22,747 nt of DNA from an uncultured Lachnospiraceae bacterium (GTDB taxonomy: Bacteria > Bacillota > Clostridia > Lachnospirales > Lachnospiraceae), in NCBI GenBank assembly GCA_945834545.1, contig CAMAHO010000012.1:1-22747 (forward strand), in the 5' to 3' direction. The notes beneath the pieces were generated by a model. The model had not been told where the DNA came from and ran no database searches. It saw only the letters and a program-made list of their open reading frames with translations. Made by a program: the position numbers and the translations under genes. Of this stretch, positions 7,666-14,783 are shown one piece after another. Position 1 is the stretch's first letter, and each line of letters begins with the position of its first letter.

Positions 7666-8685
7666 ATGGCAAAAGAATCCAAAAGAAATAAGCAAAACGG
7701 CTTTGAGACTCTGGACAATGACGGAGTGAAAGGCGCAGCAAAAAAAGTGGGCAAGGGAATTGCCTTCACAGCATTGGCAATTATTGCCGCAATCCTCGTG
7801 TTTGGCTCCTTCTATACCATTAAGGAGCAGGAGCAGGCAGTACTTATCACCTTGGGAAAAGCCTCCTCTGTGACGGAGCCGGGTTTACACTTTAAGATTC
7901 CTCTGATTCAGAGCGTCCGCAAGGTAAACACCACGATTCAGGGCTTCAGCATTGGCTATGACATGGCCACAAATGCTTCCAACGAGAGAGAATCCCTCAT
8001 GATTACCTCAGATTATAACTTTGTAAATGTAGACTTCTTCGTGGAGTACCGCTACAGCGACCCGGTAAAAGCCTTATACGCCTCCAAGGAGCCTGTAAGC
8101 ATTTTAAGAAACATTGCCCAGAGCAGTATCCGTACTGTAATTGGCAGCTACCCCGTGGACGATGTGTTGACAACGGGAAAGAACGAAATCCAGGCTGCCA
8201 TCAAGGAAAAGGTCATTCAGGAGCTGGAGGAACAGGATTTAGGCGTACAGCTGGTGAACATTACCATCCAGGATTCCGAACCCCCTACGGCTGAGATTAT
8301 GGAAGCCTTTAAGGCAGTGGAAACCGCAAAGCAGGGTAAGGAAACCGCTTTGAATAATGCAAACAAATACCGCAACGAGCAGATTCCTTCCTCCGTTGCA
8401 AAGGCAGACGGTATCATCAAGGATGCTGAGGCACAGAAGACCCAGCGTATCAACGAGGCAACCGCTCAGGTAGCACGCTTTAACGCAATGTATGAGGAAT
8501 ACATTAAAAATCCTGAGATTACCCGCAGACGTATGTTCTACGAAACCATGGAGGATGTCCTTCCTGAGCTGAAGCTCATCATCGACAGCCCTGACGGAAA
8601 GCTTCAGACAATCTACCCTATTGAGTCCTTTGTCACAAACGAAGCCGGCACCGACACCGCTAATTCAACCACAGTAAGCGAATAG
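7666..8685 (+). CDS. hflK: SPFH/prohibitin-family membrane protein, HflK-like
   Basis: This 339-residue protein has a charged cytoplasmic N-terminus and a transmembrane helix at about 31-50. The SPFH (band-7) domain opens with YTIKEQEQAVLITLGKASSV and TEPGLHFKIPLIQSV. A long alpha-helical coiled-coil region follows at about 220-290 (KADGIIKDAEAQKTQRINEA). HflK and HflC assemble into a large ring-shaped cage around the FtsH protease in other bacteria and restrain its access to membrane substrates. The neighbouring gene encodes the second subunit, 11 bp downstream. The C-terminal tail is short and Thr/Ser-rich. Which of the two paralogues is K and which is C is assigned by order and length only; in a Gram-positive the function may have drifted towards general lipid-domain scaffolding. 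Confidence 0.8.
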   Translation: MAKESKRNKQNGFETLDNDGVKGAAKKVGKGIAFTALAIIAAILVFGSFYTIKEQEQAVLITLGKASSVTEPGLHFKIPLIQSVRKVNTTIQGFSIGYDMATNASNERESLMITSDYNFVNVDFFVEYRYSDPVKALYASKEPVSILRNIAQSSIRTVIGSYPVDDVLTTGKNEIQAAIKEKVIQELEEQDLGVQLVNITIQDSEPPTAEIMEAFKAVETAKQGKETALNNANKYRNEQIPSSVAKADGIIKDAEAQKTQRINEATAQVARFNAMYEEYIKNPEITRRRMFYETMEDVLPELKLIIDSPDGKLQTIYPIESFVTNEAGTDTANSTTVSE

Positions 8686-8696
8686 GAGGAAAAACC

Positions 8697-9566
8697 ATGA
8701 AAAAAGCAACCGGTATTATCGCTGCCATCGTAGCCATAGCAGCATTTATCTTATTTGAATCCGCTTTCGTTGTCACCAACGAAAATGAGTACAGTCTGGT
8801 TCGCCAGTTCGGCAAAATAGACCACATCGTCTCAGAGGCAGGCGTAAGCTTTAAAATTCCGTTTATTCAGAGTGTGGATAAGCTTCCTAAGGAAACCTTA
8901 ATCTACGACTTATCTCCTTCTGATATTATTACCAGCGACAAGAAGACCATGATCTGCGACAGTTTTATTCTCTGGCACATAACAGACCCTTTAAAATTTG
9001 CCCAGACCTTAAACTGCTCCATTACGAATGCAGAAAGCCGTCTGAACACCATCGTGTATAATGCAACCAAGAATGTCATTGGTTCTACCACCCAGGACGA
9101 TGTCATTTCCGGCAGAAACGGAACACTAAGTCAGTCCATTATGCAGAATATCGGAACCACACCTGCACAGTACGGCATCGAGCTTCTTTCCTTTGAGACC
9201 AAGCAGCTTGACCTCCCGGACGACAATAAATCTGCTGTCTATGAGAGAATGATTTCCGAGAGAGACAACATCGCCGCTACCTATACAGCAGAGGGTAATT
9301 CTGAGGCCCAGAAGATTAAAAACTCCACCGATAAGGAAGTGACCGTGACACTTTCTGAGGCACAGAAAAACGCCGAGATTCTGATAGCGGAAGGAGAGGC
9401 TGAATATATGAAGATTTTATCCGAAGCCTACTCAGACCCCTCCAAGCAGGATTTCTACGATTTTGTCAGAAGTCTGGATGCCTTAAAGCTTTCCATGAAG
9501 GGCAGCAACAAAACCCTGATTCTCTCTCCGGAATCACCCATCGCCCAAATATTCTACGGGAAATAA
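8697..9566 (+). CDS. hflC: SPFH/prohibitin-family membrane protein, HflC-like
   Basis: The protein has 289 residues. A transmembrane helix at about 5-23 is followed by the SPFH domain (VTNENEYSLVRQFGKIDHIV, then SEAGVSFKIPFIQSVDKLPK) and a helical C-terminal half (about 195-255) containing a run of A-E-G-N/E-A-E motifs typical of HflC. It is shorter than the upstream paralogue and has almost no cytoplasmic N-terminus, as expected for HflC. A GGAGG site precedes the ATG, and the gap to the hflK-like gene is 11 bp, so the two are cotranscribed. It should form a hetero-oligomer with the upstream product in the membrane and act with FtsH, whose gene lies at the right end of this window. Confidence 0.8.
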   Translation: MKKATGIIAAIVAIAAFILFESAFVVTNENEYSLVRQFGKIDHIVSEAGVSFKIPFIQSVDKLPKETLIYDLSPSDIITSDKKTMICDSFILWHITDPLKFAQTLNCSITNAESRLNTIVYNATKNVIGSTTQDDVISGRNGTLSQSIMQNIGTTPAQYGIELLSFETKQLDLPDDNKSAVYERMISERDNIAATYTAEGNSEAQKIKNSTDKEVTVTLSEAQKNAEILIAEGEAEYMKILSEAYSDPSKQDFYDFVRSLDALKLSMKGSNKTLILSPESPIAQIFYGK

Positions 9567-9597
9567 CTAGCTGATCCAAATAGGAGGATACAGAGAA

Positions 9598-10926
9598 ATG
9601 AAAAAACGATTCTACCTATTTCTTCTTGGTTTGATGTTGATTGGTGGCTGCGGCACTGCTCCCTCATCAACAAATGATACAGCTTCTTCGGAGGTCCTCT
9701 CAGATGAGGGGACCTCTGTTGTGGTGTCAGAGATAGAACAATCCGAGGGGGATTTTGGACAAGCGGAAACGACTTCTAAAGATTCCACACGGGCAGAATC
9801 CAATGCAAACTTAGCCTTGGAGAGTTCACCGGAGGTTTTAAACAACCTATCTGAAGCGAATGTACAGGAGACAGTGGGGCAGACTCCCTACGGCTATGAC
9901 CTGATTATGGTGGGAGATGTGTTATTGCACACCCGGGTGGAGGAAAGCTGTCTGCAGGAGGATGGAAGCTATGCGTATTCTTCTCTCTTTGAGCAGATGA
10001 AGGATGAAATCTCTGCCGCCGATACAGCCATTGTCAATCAGGAAGTCATCCTAGGCGGCATAGATCTTGGCGTTTCCGGTTATCCCGCCTTCAACGCTCC
10101 CTATGAGGTGGCAGATGCTCTGGTGGAAGCCGGCTTTGATGTGGTCTGTCATGGCACCAATCATGCCCTGGACAAGGGAAGCCATGGACTCCTTAACTGT
10201 CTGTCCTATTGGGAGAGCGTCTATCCCCAGATAGAGGTTCTTGGCATTCACGACAGCGAGGAGGACCAGGCAGAAATCAGCTATTTTGATGCCAACGGCG
10301 TAACCATAGGAATTCTCAACTTTACCTACAGCACAAACGGTATCTCCATGCCCTCGGATATGCCCTATTTAGTAGATATGCTTGACAAGGAGAAGGTTCG
10401 CGCCAGACTTAGGGAGGCCAGAGAGCATGCTGACTTTCTCATTGTATGTCCTCATTGGGGAACGGAGTACCGACTCAGCAAAGATGCCTCCCAGGAGCGA
10501 TGGTGTAACCTCTTTTTAGAAGAGGGTGTGGACCTGGTCTTAGGCACCCACCCCCATGTCATAGAACCTATTGAATGGTTAGAAGACCCGGAAACCGGAC
10601 ATCGCATGCTGGTCTACTACTCTCTGGGCAACTATATTAACTGGACCTCCGGAACCAGAGAGGGCGTTGCCAACCGCATGGTAGGGGGAATGGCCAAGAT
10701 TCATTTGGCTTTGTACGACACCGGTAAACCCTACATTGAAAGCTACGGTGTAAGAGCCCTAGTCACTCATGTAGAAGAAGGGCCGGAAATGGTCAAAACC
10801 TATCCTCTGGCGGAATATACCCCGGAGTTGGCCGAAAAAAACGCCATCCGTTCTCAGGACAGCGCATTTACTTACGAGTATTGCATTCAGCTTTGTGACG
10901 AAATCTGGGGCGAGCTATGGGAGTAA
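9598..10926 (+). CDS. CapA-family lipoprotein (poly-gamma-glutamate capsule synthesis-like metallophosphatase fold)
   Basis: This 442-residue protein has a lipoprotein signal peptide ending in the lipobox LIGGC, with lipidated Cys at residue 18. A Ser/Thr/Glu-rich linker (about 19-95) leads to a CapA/PGA_cap domain (about 100-400). Probable metal-site residues are visible: Asp107 in MVGDVLLH, Asn147 and Glu149 in VNQE, Asn188, His189 and Asp192 in CHGTNHALD, His286 in PHWGTEY, and His318 and His320 in GTHPHVIEP. It would sit on the outer face of the membrane. The family includes CapA/PgsA capsule proteins, but no capB/capC partner is here, so capsule synthesis is not supported. Another envelope role is as likely. 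It follows the hflC-like gene by 31 bp behind a GGAGG site, and its last 12 bp overlap the convergent acetyltransferase gene. Confidence 0.85.
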   Translation: MKKRFYLFLLGLMLIGGCGTAPSSTNDTASSEVLSDEGTSVVVSEIEQSEGDFGQAETTSKDSTRAESNANLALESSPEVLNNLSEANVQETVGQTPYGYDLIMVGDVLLHTRVEESCLQEDGSYAYSSLFEQMKDEISAADTAIVNQEVILGGIDLGVSGYPAFNAPYEVADALVEAGFDVVCHGTNHALDKGSHGLLNCLSYWESVYPQIEVLGIHDSEEDQAEISYFDANGVTIGILNFTYSTNGISMPSDMPYLVDMLDKEKVRARLREAREHADFLIVCPHWGTEYRLSKDASQERWCNLFLEEGVDLVLGTHPHVIEPIEWLEDPETGHRMLVYYSLGNYINWTSGTREGVANRMVGGMAKIHLALYDTGKPYIESYGVRALVTHVEEGPEMVKTYPLAEYTPELAEKNAIRSQDSAFTYEYCIQLCDEIWGELWE

Positions 10927-11721
10927 CCGTAAACTCAATTCATATCGACTGTAACACACACCCTTCAAAACACAAGTTTCCGCAAGGTGCATTCCTAACC
11001 GTTCACACAGCTTTACGGAGGCTTGGTTGTCCGGCATAACAAAGGCCTGTATGTTAGAAAGTTCCAGTTCTTCCCTTGCAAACTTTAAAATGGCTTTGCA
11101 CACCTCATAGGCATAGCCTTTTCCCTGCCAGGCTAACCCAAATACAAAACCTAATTCTACCTCCTCAAAGCCCTCTCGTACAGAAAGCCCTGCGCGCCCA
11201 ATGATTTCCCCTGTTTCTTTCTCCAAAACAGTCCAAATACCAAATCCATAGACCTGATACATGTACTTCTGATAATCCCTGATATATTGGCGTTCCTGTT
11301 CCGGGTCGGAATACAAATCCTCCGTATAGCGGACCAGCTCTTTATCCCGGTACAACCGATAAAACGCATCCACATCCTCCAATGTGGTTTCGCGCACTCT
11401 GGTTCTCTCTGTTTCCAGAATATCCCAAGGGAGGTTCTTATATCGTCTGTAAACTTTTTCCAGATAGTTCAAAGCCTCTGGCTGGCATAGAAATTCCTCT
11501 TGGCACAGAAAGCGAGCCTCCGGAAAGGAATCGCTTTCCTTTTCTATCACCCCGACCACGCTAATTTGGTTCTTCTCCAAGACTGCCGCCAAGGCCCTAT
11601 TTCGAGTTACGACAAGAAAGTCTTTCGTTTTCTCCAGCAACGAACAGACCTGTTCCTCTGTTTCTATAAAATAAATATTTTTAAGATAGTTTCCGGGTTT
11701 GTCTATTTTTATATGCTCCAT
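10915..11721 (-). CDS. GNAT acetyltransferase with an extra N-terminal domain
   Basis: The protein has 268 residues. The C-terminal part (about 107-265) is a RimJ/RimL-type GNAT fold: RVRETTLEDVDAFYRLYRDK, GIWTVLEKETGEIIGRAGLS, the acetyl-CoA pyrophosphate loop QGKGYA at 199-204, and the C-terminal motif MPDNQASVKLCERLGM. It transfers an acetyl group from acetyl-CoA to an amine; the acceptor is unknown. The first 100 residues are extra for this family, with a pattern (FLVVTRNRALAAVLEKNQIS) like a small alpha/beta domain, which I cannot identify. The start has a weak AAAGGGG site. The gene ends inside the capA-like gene on the other strand. Confidence 0.8.
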   Translation of the reverse strand: MEHIKIDKPGNYLKNIYFIETEEQVCSLLEKTKDFLVVTRNRALAAVLEKNQISVVGVIEKESDSFPEARFLCQEEFLCQPEALNYLEKVYRRYKNLPWDILETERTRVRETTLEDVDAFYRLYRDKELVRYTEDLYSDPEQERQYIRDYQKYMYQVYGFGIWTVLEKETGEIIGRAGLSVREGFEEVELGFVFGLAWQGKGYAYEVCKAILKFAREELELSNIQAFVMPDNQASVKLCERLGMHLAETCVLKGVCYSRYELSLRLLP

Positions 11722-11800
11722 CGGTTTGCCCCTTTACGATTTCGGGAAAGTAGGATAAAATCATTTCTGTATAAAACAGGCTTCTTTATGTCACTTAGTT

Positions 11801-11829
11801 ATTATAGCTTTTTTTCTGATACATAGGAA
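11801..11829 (-). promoter_or_regulatory. Possible promoter of the acetyltransferase gene
   Basis: On the minus strand a perfect TATAAT (11801-11806) is preceded, at 17 bp, by a weak -35 TTCCTA (11824-11829). The start of transcription would fall near 11794 and give a leader of about 70 nt. The -10 is strong but the -35 matches only three of six consensus bases. Confidence 0.35.
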
Positions 11830-11844
11830 GTCGAATGAGAGAAA

Positions 11845-11850
11845 AAGGAG
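11845..11850 (+). promoter_or_regulatory. Shine-Dalgarno site deciding the cyclophilin start
   Basis: AAGGAG lies 7 nt before the ATG at 11858 but only 1 nt before the ATG at 11852. The downstream start is therefore the functional one. Confidence 0.75.
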
Positions 11851-11857
11851 TATGAAA

Positions 11858-12385
11858 ATGGCACAAAATCCTATTGTAACAATCACTATGAAGGGCGGGG
11901 ATGTAATGAAACTGGAATTATATCCTGAGATTGCTCCCGAATCCGTCAATAATTTTGTCAGTTTGGTAAACAAGGGCTTCTATAATGGATTGATTTTTCA
12001 CCGTGTAATCAGAGGCTTTATGATTCAGGGCGGTTGTCCTGACGGAAATGGCATGGGTGGTCCCGGCTACAGCATTCCCGGCGAATTTGCCATGAATGGT
12101 TTTGAGAATACCCTAAAGCACACAGAAGGTGTTCTCTCCATGGCTCGCTCCATGATGCCGGACTCAGCCGGAAGCCAGTTCTTCATCATGCACAAGAACT
12201 CTCCTCATCTGGATGGGCAGTACGCAGCCTTTGGAAAAATCGTTGAAGGGATGGATATCGTCAACAAGATAGCTGAAACCCCTACAGACTACTCTGACAG
12301 ACCTTTAGAGGACCAGGTCATGGAGACTGTAACCGTAGAGACCTTCGGTGTAGAGTACCCCGAACCGAAAAAGCTTCCCAGATAA
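11858..12385 (+). CDS. Cyclophilin-type peptidyl-prolyl cis-trans isomerase
   Basis: This compact 175-residue cyclophilin has no signal peptide, so it acts in the cytoplasm, catalysing cis-trans isomerisation of Xaa-Pro bonds. The active-site strand FHRVIRGFMIQGG carries the catalytic Arg (residue 49) with Phe54 and Gln57. SAGSQFFIMHKNSPHLDGQY and the following AFGKIVEGMDIV are the other signature blocks. The start at 11858 was chosen over an ATG two codons earlier because of ribosome-site spacing. It appears monocistronic: the gene to the left is divergent, and the stretch to the right is non-coding with its own hairpins. An adjacent strong promoter was not found in the 136-bp upstream gap. 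Confidence 0.93.
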   Translation: MAQNPIVTITMKGGDVMKLELYPEIAPESVNNFVSLVNKGFYNGLIFHRVIRGFMIQGGCPDGNGMGGPGYSIPGEFAMNGFENTLKHTEGVLSMARSMMPDSAGSQFFIMHKNSPHLDGQYAAFGKIVEGMDIVNKIAETPTDYSDRPLEDQVMETVTVETFGVEYPEPKKLPR

Positions 12386-12410
12386 TAGGACGACTTTAGA
12401 AAGGGAGGGC

Positions 12411-12490
12411 TTTGTTCATAATTTGTTCATAATTCATTTAACGATTCTTAAAACAACTAACATCTTTTAGACATTTTTGGTGGGTATACT
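12411..12490 (+). promoter_or_regulatory. Tandem 11-bp repeats plus -10: probable PhoP/PhoB-type activated promoter
   Basis: Two perfect 11-bp tandem copies of TTTGTTCATAA (12411-12421, 12422-12432) continue in register as TTTAACG (12437-12443) and TTAAAAC (12448-12454), then degenerate AACATCT and GACATTT. This fits the 11-bp period and TT-x-A-x-A pattern of OmpR/PhoB-class response-regulator sites such as Gram-positive Pho boxes. A -10 TATACT (12485-12490) follows, with no good -35, as expected for an activator-dependent promoter. It points to the plus strand, where no protein gene follows. The regulator identity is inferred from the repeat pattern only. Confidence 0.45.
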
Positions 12491-12496
12491 TCAATC

Positions 12497-12600
12497 ATAG
12501 AAACAAACAAGTAACATGCCATTATCGTTAATTGTTTTATAAATAACTTTTTCATAATAAATGCCAAGGAATTCAGATTCCTTGGCATCCTCCCTTTTAT
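12497..12600 (+). ncRNA. Predicted short non-coding RNA ending in a hairpin
   Basis: The Pho-box-like promoter would start transcription near 12497. About 64 nt later there is a perfect 12-bp hairpin (12561-12588), followed by CCTCCCTTTTAT. No open frame with a ribosome site lies between; the two short ATG frames have 8 and 18 codons and no Shine-Dalgarno sequence. The unpaired C-rich CCUCCC after the stem is complementary to Shine-Dalgarno sequences, a feature of many Firmicutes regulatory RNAs. The RNA ends are guesses, and the whole element could instead be a decayed promoter and terminator. Confidence 0.3.
12561..12592 (+). terminator. Strong hairpin, probable plus-strand terminator
   Basis: The arms ATGCCAAGGAAT (12561-12572) and ATTCCTTGGCAT (12577-12588) pair perfectly over 12 bp around a TCAG loop. 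The tail CCTCCCTTTTAT is only partly U-rich, so termination efficiency is uncertain. It would end the cyclophilin transcript, or the predicted short RNA. Confidence 0.5.
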
Positions 12601-12614
12601 GGGGTTGTATTTTA

Positions 12615-12651
12615 TGAATTATAAAAAGGACATTCCAATCGGAATGTCCTT
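12615..12651 (-). terminator. Intrinsic terminator of the aldolase operon
   Basis: The arms AAGGACATTCC (12626-12636) and GGAATGTCCTT (12641-12651) pair perfectly around a 4-nt loop. Read on the minus strand the stem is followed by a U-tract (TTTTTATAATT). It lies 37-62 bp past the aldolase stop. The plus-strand tail (CTTTCATTTC) is weaker, but the hairpin could act in both directions. Confidence 0.75.
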
Positions 12652-12687
12652 CTTTCATTTCATATACTATATAGCAATGCTGCCAAC

Positions 12688-13551
12688 TTATGCCTTGCCT
12701 ACAGATCCGAACAGCTCCATCTTCTCCTTAACGGTAGCCTTAATTGCCTCGAATCCGGGAGCTAAAAGCTTACGAGGGTCAAAGCCCTTGCCTTCCAGAT
12801 CCTTGCCAGCCTCAATATACTTACGGGTAGCTTCCTGGAATGCAAGCTGACACTCGGTATTTACATTGATCTTGGAAACGCCAAGGTCAATTGCCTTCTT
12901 GATCATATCTGCCGGAATACCGGTACCACCGTGAAGAACCAAAGGAAGGATACCAGTCTTCTGCTGCACTGCATCCAAGGTCTCGAAGCTTAAGCCTGCC
13001 CAGTTTGCAGGATACTTTCCGTGAATGTTGCCAATGCCTGCTGCAAGGAAGTCTACGCCAAGATCTGCAATCATCTTGCACTCGTTAGGGTCAGCGCACT
13101 CGCCCATACCTACAACTCCGTCTTCCTCACCACCGATAGAGCCAACCTCTGCCTCAATAGACAATCCCTTGCCGTGAGCAGCCTGAACTAACTCGGTAGT
13201 CTTTGCAATATTCTCCTCAATAGGATAATGAGAACCATCAAACATGATGGAAGAAAAACCTGCTTCAATACACTTGTAGCATCCTTCATAGGAGCCATGG
13301 TCTAAGTGAAGAGCCACCGGAACATCAATATCAAGACCCTTAAGTAACCCGTTTACCATACCAACTACGGTGTCGTAGCCGCCCATATATTTACCGGCAC
13401 CCTCGGATACACCAAGGATAACAGGGCTTCTTAATTCCTTTGCGGTCAAAAGAATTGCCTTTGTCCACTCAAGGTTGTTGATATTGAACTGGCCTACTGC
13501 ATAATGGCCTGCTTTTGCTTTCTTAAGCATTTCAGTTGCAGAAACTAACAT
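12688..13551 (-). CDS. fba: Class II fructose-1,6-bisphosphate aldolase
   Basis: This 287-residue glycolytic enzyme reversibly splits fructose 1,6-bisphosphate into glyceraldehyde 3-phosphate and dihydroxyacetone phosphate. The zinc-dependent class II fold is shown by LHLDHG (catalytic Asp84, zinc His85), GIGNIHGKYP (zinc His177), LVLHGGTGIP (zinc His207) and KINVNTE. The ATG at 13551 was preferred to one five codons earlier, because GGAGG sits 8 nt before it and the longer frame has none. It is the last gene of the minus-strand run and ends before an intrinsic terminator. A TATAAA lies in the 70-bp gap after the HPr-like gene without a good -35, so a separate promoter is possible but not shown. 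Confidence 0.95.
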   Translation of the reverse strand: MLVSATEMLKKAKAGHYAVGQFNINNLEWTKAILLTAKELRSPVILGVSEGAGKYMGGYDTVVGMVNGLLKGLDIDVPVALHLDHGSYEGCYKCIEAGFSSIMFDGSHYPIEENIAKTTELVQAAHGKGLSIEAEVGSIGGEEDGVVGMGECADPNECKMIADLGVDFLAAGIGNIHGKYPANWAGLSFETLDAVQQKTGILPLVLHGGTGIPADMIKKAIDLGVSKINVNTECQLAFQEATRKYIEAGKDLEGKGFDPRKLLAPGFEAIKATVKEKMELFGSVGKA

Positions 13552-13559
13552 TTTCTCTA

Positions 13560-13564
13560 CCTCC
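13560..13564 (-). promoter_or_regulatory. Shine-Dalgarno site fixing the aldolase start
   Basis: GGAGG on the minus strand is 8 nt upstream of the ATG at 13551. It lies inside the first codons of the longer frame beginning at 13566. Confidence 0.75.
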
Positions 13565-13621
13565 ATAGTAAAATTTTATAGCTAAAGTCCCGTAGGACTA
13601 TTATGCTCTTCCGTACTTATT

Positions 13622-13876
13622 TCAGGCTTTTCCAAAAAAAGACTTCATACCTGCTAAGGCTTGCTCCTCATCACTTCCGGATACCTGGAGCTCCACCTCC
13701 TGGCCGTTTTCCAAAGCTAAGCCCATCATGCCCATGATACTCTTCGCATTTACCTTCTTATTTCCGCAAAGAATATGCACTTCACTGTCGTACTTGCTGG
13801 CTTCCTGTACCAAAAGAGCGATAGGTCTTACATCCATATCCTCTTTTACACTCATCTTGATTGTTTCTTTTAGCAT
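13622..13876 (-). CDS. crh: HPr-like protein with Asp15 in place of the phosphotransfer His (Crh-type regulator)
   Basis: This 84-residue protein aligns along its whole length with HPr. Position 15, the PEP-dependent phospho-His in HPr (G-I-H-A-R-P), is Asp here (D-M-D-V-R-P). The regulatory Ser46 block is intact (VNAKSIMGMM). In B. subtilis the homologous Crh has Gln15 and keeps Ser46. Crh is phosphorylated by HprK and acts as a CcpA co-repressor without carrying phosphate to sugars. The gene follows whiA, as crh does in Bacillus, and hprK lies about 4 kb upstream in the same strand run. The 15-bp gap to whiA suggests cotranscription. A true PTS-active HPr should exist elsewhere in the genome. 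Confidence 0.85.
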   Translation of the reverse strand: MLKETIKMSVKEDMDVRPIALLVQEASKYDSEVHILCGNKKVNAKSIMGMMGLALENGQEVELQVSGSDEEQALAGMKSFFGKA

Positions 13877-13891
13877 AGTCCAACCACCTCT

Positions 13892-14779
13892 CTAATTTTC
13901 CTTTTCTCCTCTTTTTTGTTTCTCTTTTTCTGCTATCTCACTGAGCTTCCTCAGCCTGTGGTTCACTCCTGATTTCCCCACCGGTTCTGACATAAGCTCC
14001 CCCAATTCTTTTAAAGATGCTTCCGGATGCTCCAGACGCACACTTGCCATCTCCCATAGCTGGGCCGGCAAATTCTTGAGGCCTACCGTCCTCTCCAGAT
14101 ATCTGATATCCTCTATCTGTTTTGCTGCTGCGTTCACAGTCTTTGTAATATTGGCTGCCTCACAGTTGACCCGTCGATTTACACTATTGCGGACCTCCCT
14201 AACAATCCTTAGGTTTTCCAATTCCATCAAAGCTACCGGGGCTTCACACACATTGAGCAAATCTACAATTCCGGCTCCCTCCTTCAGATAGACCACATGG
14301 TATTTCTTCCGCTGTACAATCTTTGCTTCGATTCCAAAGCTTTGAATGGTGTCTCTAAGCTGAGTGGCCATGGGCATAGAATTGCAAACATATTCTAAAT
14401 GATACCCATGATTTGGATTACTGATGGAACCCACACTCAAAAATGCTCCCCGCAAAAATGCCCGCCTGCAACAGGCGTTCTTTAGAAGCAGGGAGTCCAC
14501 CGGTTCCTCAAAGGAGCCAAGCTTCTTCATAAGCAGCTTCAGGGTTTCCTCACTCACGGGCTCAGACGTGTCTATATTAAAGGTTTTTTTCAATAATGTA
14601 AAGCCTTTTCTGACCACAGCCTCATTTTCTGTCTGAAAACCAATGGCATACAGTCCATTCTTATCTTTACCATATTGTCCGCAGAAATGCAAGATAGCCG
14701 CCAATTCTGCCAACTGGCAATGTCTGGCAGCACTGCAATGCCTGGACAATTCTTCCTTCACTTCTCCAGAAAAAGTCAT
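13892..14779 (-). CDS. whiA: WhiA-family DNA-binding protein
   Basis: This 295-residue protein has an N-terminal homing-endonuclease-like fold without catalytic function (MTFSGEVKEELSRH, later CCRRAFLRGAFLSVGSISNP). A C-terminal helix-turn-helix domain follows (about 205-280: NITKTVNAAAKQIEDIRYLE, then SLKELGELMSEPVGKSGVNH). WhiA controls sporulation genes in Streptomyces and affects cell division and chromosome segregation in Bacillus. It begins 4 bp after rapZ, which supplies its AAAGGA ribosome site, and precedes the HPr-like gene. The usual yvcK/ybhK gene between rapZ and whiA is absent. Confidence 0.95.
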   Translation of the reverse strand: MTFSGEVKEELSRHCSAARHCQLAELAAILHFCGQYGKDKNGLYAIGFQTENEAVVRKGFTLLKKTFNIDTSEPVSEETLKLLMKKLGSFEEPVDSLLLKNACCRRAFLRGAFLSVGSISNPNHGYHLEYVCNSMPMATQLRDTIQSFGIEAKIVQRKKYHVVYLKEGAGIVDLLNVCEAPVALMELENLRIVREVRNSVNRRVNCEAANITKTVNAAAKQIEDIRYLERTVGLKNLPAQLWEMASVRLEHPEASLKELGELMSEPVGKSGVNHRLRKLSEIAEKEKQKRGEKEN

Positions 14780-14783
14780 TCTC

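Larger units (their letters stand above)
12386..12687. other. Non-coding region between convergent cyclophilin and aldolase genes
   Basis: These 302 bp have no supported protein gene. They hold the tandem 11-bp repeats and -10 (12411-12490), a predicted short RNA (about 12497-12600), and two hairpins (12561-12588, 12626-12651). Confidence 0.7.

Noticed and set aside
12516..12617. Two tiny open frames (8 and 18 codons) within the predicted short RNA
   Set aside because: Neither has a Shine-Dalgarno sequence, and the second is encoded by the hairpin itself.
13587..13598. Small hairpin GTCC-CGTA-GGAC between the HPr-like and aldolase genes
   Set aside because: The stem is only 4-5 bp with no U-tract, too weak for a terminator. 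It might slow RNA decay, but nothing supports that.
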